A DNA stretch of 17,065 nt from Candidatus Hydrogenedentota bacterium (GTDB taxonomy: Bacteria > Hydrogenedentota > Hydrogenedentia > Hydrogenedentales > GCA-2746185). Both the position numbers and the translations under genes were made by a program. The notes beneath the pieces were generated by a model. The model saw only the letters and a list, made by a program, of their open reading frames with translations, was not told where the DNA came from and ran no database searches. Shown one piece after another: positions 15,301 to 17,065 of this stretch (its first letter is position 1; every line of letters begins with the position of its first letter). The stretch lies in assembly GCA_030123645.1 (NCBI GenBank), contig JASJYE010000009.1:1-17065 (forward strand), given 5' to 3'.

Positions 15301-16520
15301 CGATTGAGAACGGGACGGTGATTATTGCGGCAGGGAAGATCGTGGCCGTCGGGGCGGGAATCGATGTGCCTGCGGACGCGACGGTCATCGACGCGAGTGG
15401 TCTGCACGTGTATCCCGGCCTGATTAACGCCGCGAGCCAGTTGGGTCTGGTGGAAATCTCGGGGATCGCGCAGACGGTTGACGCGCGTGAACTGGCGCAG
15501 TTTCAGCCCGACTTACGGACGATGTCGGCGGTGAACCCGCACAGCGAGCACTTGCCGGTGTCCTTGTGCGAGGGTGTGACGACCGCGCATGTGCTTCCGA
15601 GCGGCGGCATCGTCTCGGGGCGGAGCGCGCTCATTCAACTCAGCGGCTGGACCATGCCCGAACTGTTGCGCGACGGAGAGACGGGCCTGGTCATGAATCT
15701 TCCGTCGCTGCCAAGCGAGCTCGATGAGGAGGACCGCAAGAAACGGACGGATGAACATCGCGAACGCGTGGAGGATACGGAGGCGTTCATGCGTCTCGCG
15801 CAACACTACGCGAAAGTGAAAGGGATATCCGACGTGCCGTTGGCAACGGACATCCGCTTGGACGCGATGGCGCCGTATGTACGGGGCGAAAAAACTATCT
15901 TCTTCCGCGCGAAGACGTATAAGAGAATTCTCGAGGCGGTGAACTTTGCCGAGGTGTTCGGGCTCAAGGCGGTCATTCTCGGCGGCGGCGAGGCGTGGAA
16001 GTGCGCGGAGTTGCTTGCGGAGAAGGAGATTCCGGTGATCGTTACCGATGTGTTCACCATCCCGAGGAGCCGCTTCGAGCGTTTCGACGCATTCTATACG
16101 AACGCGGCCAAGTTGGAGGAGGCGGGTGTGCTGTTTTGTATCGCGACCGATGGCGCGCAGTTCGCACGGCAGCTCCCGATCCATGCCGGGTTCGCGGTCG
16201 CGCATGGCCTATCGGAAGACGCGGGCCTCCGGTCGATCACACTCGACGCGGCGAGAATTCTAGGCGCGGACGATGAGATCGGGTCGCTGGAAGCCGGCAA
16301 AGTGGCCGACCTAATCATTACGACGGGCAATCCGATGCAGGCGGGCACGCGGACGGTGGGCAGTTTCCTGGCCGGTCAGCCTGTCGAGCTTAGCAGCCTC
16401 CACGAAAGGAGTTACGAGCGCTTTTTGGCACGGCCCAGGCCGGACCTCAAGCCAACGGGCGAGCTTCGTGGGCCCCCGCCGATGCGGATCGCCCCTGTGG
16501 ATCGCCGCGATACGGACTGA
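12387..16520 (+). CDS. Exported protein with three tandem amidohydrolase modules
   Basis: From ATG 12387 the protein has 1377 residues, about three times a normal amidohydrolase. An export signal (1-27, core SLVVALGTACVSWA) is followed by module 1 (about 30-470), an acidic linker (477-520), module 2 (about 540-930) and module 3 (about 955-1345). Each module begins with the small beta-sandwich and IID/VLD-type strand seen in imidazolonepropionase-like enzymes. Module 2 has the metal site: His600 and His602 in DPHSHL, His758/His760 in WVHSHCYRGDE, His786 in LQHVLEG, Asp840 in LNSDSAE, and a possible bridging lysine at 681 in KFALGEN. In module 1 DPHSH is DAASH, and in module 3 it is NAASQ, so both look inactive. 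Modules 1 and 3 share the phrase ILGGxEAWKxAxxLA. It probably hydrolyses a cyclic amide or peptide-like compound in the periplasm, together with the upstream peptidase; the substrate is unknown. Confidence 0.9.
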   Translation: MSVSAALSHAFRGSLVVALGTACVSWAVEFETPIAITNVTLVPEPGQLVEGATILLDGGRIDAVGTELTVPSHAEIIDGTGLWAYAGFIDAASHVGIKENGPSAEEKARLLDQEQEVSQGPRTSMQKANRQGVWPHLNIYDLYEAEDAALEAYRKAGFTTALITPRPAIIAGKGDVVQLGGKAIRSSIVAPGVTQIFGMGAPVEGESFRNRGYPSSPMGVFALVRQTFLDAQWYRERHALYQRHPEAVKRVVFDPVLDAMGDLLDRRELVIFAVDTPNEIHHALDLAAELNQRVAILGGKEAWKVAVRLAREGVPVIASLDWEKKPRLAPKKKKSKDVVTYTTASWTPEWEKDFFEPLAVRRERIREWEERVNNVHVLLEAGVTVALTGRDLKDTKTLWKKAREALELELTPEELLAALTTAPASIFGLENRLGTVSEGKVGNLVLMTAPLEEKKSQVRYLFVDGERFTYSTTEKGDEDDEEAEADESEEDIDAEDSDSEETEADADAEEEEESDEEPEDRHPWTSESADDRKMPMITKGDVLLRGGTVLTVTQGTHENTDVLVVDGRIRAIGRGLEAPEDARVLDLRGYWVVPGLIDPHSHLAVTGINEGSQSISSEVRQADVVNHTQLGIHRALAGGVTTIHTMHGSANTMGGQNAVLKLRYNTSPREMLVTSGPRIVKFALGENVTRSRSRPRYPNSRMGVESVFRQAFNAAIEYEREWREYAEKLADGVVAEIPRPDLRLEAISDILAGDIWVHSHCYRGDEMLRLLAVAEDYGFRIGTLQHVLEGYRVAPEMYNHGVGGSTFSDWWSYKKEAYDAIPYNASMMMRAGIVTSLNSDSAEVIRHLNLEAGKMLRFGGLTADEAMRLVTINPAIQIGLDARIGSIEVGKDGDFAVYTGHPLDTFSKNVMTLIEGEVYFAYPGYAFDGTQPGPGLTSVPSPPRGPLGLEKLAGAKAYAITGATVHPVSAAAIENGTVIIAAGKIVAVGAGIDVPADATVIDASGLHVYPGLINAASQLGLVEISGIAQTVDARELAQFQPDLRTMSAVNPHSEHLPVSLCEGVTTAHVLPSGGIVSGRSALIQLSGWTMPELLRDGETGLVMNLPSLPSELDEEDRKKRTDEHRERVEDTEAFMRLAQHYAKVKGISDVPLATDIRLDAMAPYVRGEKTIFFRAKTYKRILEAVNFAEVFGLKAVILGGGEAWKCAELLAEKEIPVIVTDVFTIPRSRFERFDAFYTNAAKLEEAGVLFCIATDGAQFARQLPIHAGFAVAHGLSEDAGLRSITLDAARILGADDEIGSLEAGKVADLIITTGNPMQAGTRTVGSFLAGQPVELSSLHERSYERFLARPRPDLKPTGELRGPPPMRIAPVDRRDTD
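13815..13946 (+). repeat. Acidic low-complexity linker coding region inside the amidohydrolase gene
   Basis: These 44 codons (residues 477-520 of the amidohydrolase) encode 31 Asp or Glu and no Lys or Arg, the rest mostly Ala and Ser. The DNA is a run of GAN codons. It joins the degenerate module 1 to the catalytic module 2 and is probably disordered. It may bind calcium or keep the modules apart; this is inference. Confidence 0.85.
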
Positions 16521-16526
16521 TCCGGG

Positions 16527-17018
16527 TCAGGCGGCGAGGTGGATGGTGCGCACCAGGCCGCGGATGGCGCTGTCTTCCGGGGCACATTCGAGAAGGGCGC
16601 CGCCAAAGACCTGCTCGTCGCTGATGAAGAGGGGCAGCCACATGGGGGGCTTTTTCTCTTCGGTGACGAGGCGCACGAAGGCGAGGTTGCCGATTTTGAT
16701 GGGCCGGAGTTCGGCGATGTTGTCCCACTCGACAAAGTGGGAGGCGCCGATTAGGTTCTGGCCGCCGATGCCGTTCTCGGTGATGACGTACTTGAAGTAG
16801 CGCGACATCACGAGAGCCGAGACGCCCGCGTATAAGGGTGCGATGAGGATGAGATAGTAGCCGATCGTATCCAAGACGACGGAATAGGGGACCATCTGGA
16901 GGCTTGCGTCGAGCATCCGCCACAGCAAAATCAAGATCGATCCTACGATGGCGCCGGTGATGTAAACGAAGAGGAAAACGGGTTTGAACTCCATGCGAAA
17001 ACCGTGTGTGGGGGACAT
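16527..17018 (-). CDS. Small membrane protein of unknown function with two transmembrane segments
   Basis: From ATG 17018 the protein has 163 residues. Two hydrophobic segments (about 12-33 and 51-72) are followed by a soluble tail of about 90 residues (YFKYVITENGIGG... to the end) that looks mostly beta, ending in a short helix with VRTIH. This arrangement resembles small bacterial membrane proteins with a PH-like tail, but I cannot name a family. The ATG has AGGAAAGG about ten bases upstream. A TTG at 17054 would add 12 residues but has no visible support. It converges with the amidohydrolase gene, leaving only 6 bp between stop codons and so no room for an independent terminator. Function unknown. 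Confidence 0.7.
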   Translation of the reverse strand: MSPTHGFRMEFKPVFLFVYITGAIVGSILILLWRMLDASLQMVPYSVVLDTIGYYLILIAPLYAGVSALVMSRYFKYVITENGIGGQNLIGASHFVEWDNIAELRPIKIGNLAFVRLVTEEKKPPMWLPLFISDEQVFGGALLECAPEDSAIRGLVRTIHLAA

Positions 17019-17065
17019 GAGATTACAGCCTTTCCTGATTCTATCCTGCGACAATTGAGCCTTCC

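Noticed and set aside
1..17065. CRISPR array, tRNA, rRNA, prophage or defence system
   Set aside because: No regularly spaced repeats, no tRNA cloverleaf or rRNA segment noticed, and no integrase, transposase or defence-type domains among the genes.

Overview
The window is a stretch of bacterial chromosome with ten complete protein genes and one gene cut by the left edge. Coding density is high and the DNA is GC-rich. I see no tRNA, rRNA, CRISPR array, transposase or phage gene. The mix of genes suggests a free-living Gram-negative heterotroph: exported proteins, a Tat-dependent methionine sulfoxide reductase, a TolB-propeller/M28 peptidase fusion, a giant secreted amidohydrolase and a REC protein with a C-terminal four-cysteine module. 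Intergenic phrases reminiscent of repeats in Planctomycetota/PVC-type or Hydrogenedentota-like genomes point loosely the same way. The phylum is an inference and is not proven by any marker here.

Layout. Positions 1-3537 are all on the minus strand: a polyprenyl-phosphate-type GT2 glycosyltransferase (cut by the window edge), pdxJ (vitamin B6 synthesis), and a two-gene signalling unit in which a response regulator gene overlaps the gene for a histidine phosphotransfer (Hpt) protein. The spacers here carry repeats: a degenerate 'ATCCGT' repeat near 0.9 kb and two perfect 80-bp direct repeats near 2.2 kb flanking a small REP-like palindrome. Positions 3642-7484 are on the plus strand: a LOG-family nucleotide-binding protein, msrP and an acyl-CoA synthetase, with a long nested inverted repeat between the last two. 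A minus-strand SGNH hydrolase (7511-8548) follows; its translation start lies in a 43-bp tandem duplication.

Positions 8951-16520 form a tight plus-strand operon (gaps of 18 and 10 bp): TolB-propeller/PA-like/M28 peptidase/PDZ protein, VOC-fold protein, and a 1377-residue protein with three tandem amidohydrolase modules. In the last, only the middle module keeps the metal-binding histidines, and an extremely acidic linker separates modules 1 and 2. The two large products have export signals, so the operon probably serves breakdown of peptides or modified amino acids outside the cytoplasm; the small VOC protein has no export signal. A small minus-strand membrane protein ends 6 bp from the amidohydrolase gene.

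I find no defence system, biosynthetic cluster or other clearly new multi-gene system. The most unusual items are the triple amidohydrolase with degenerate outer modules, the duplicated translation start of the SGNH gene, and the intergenic repeat elements.
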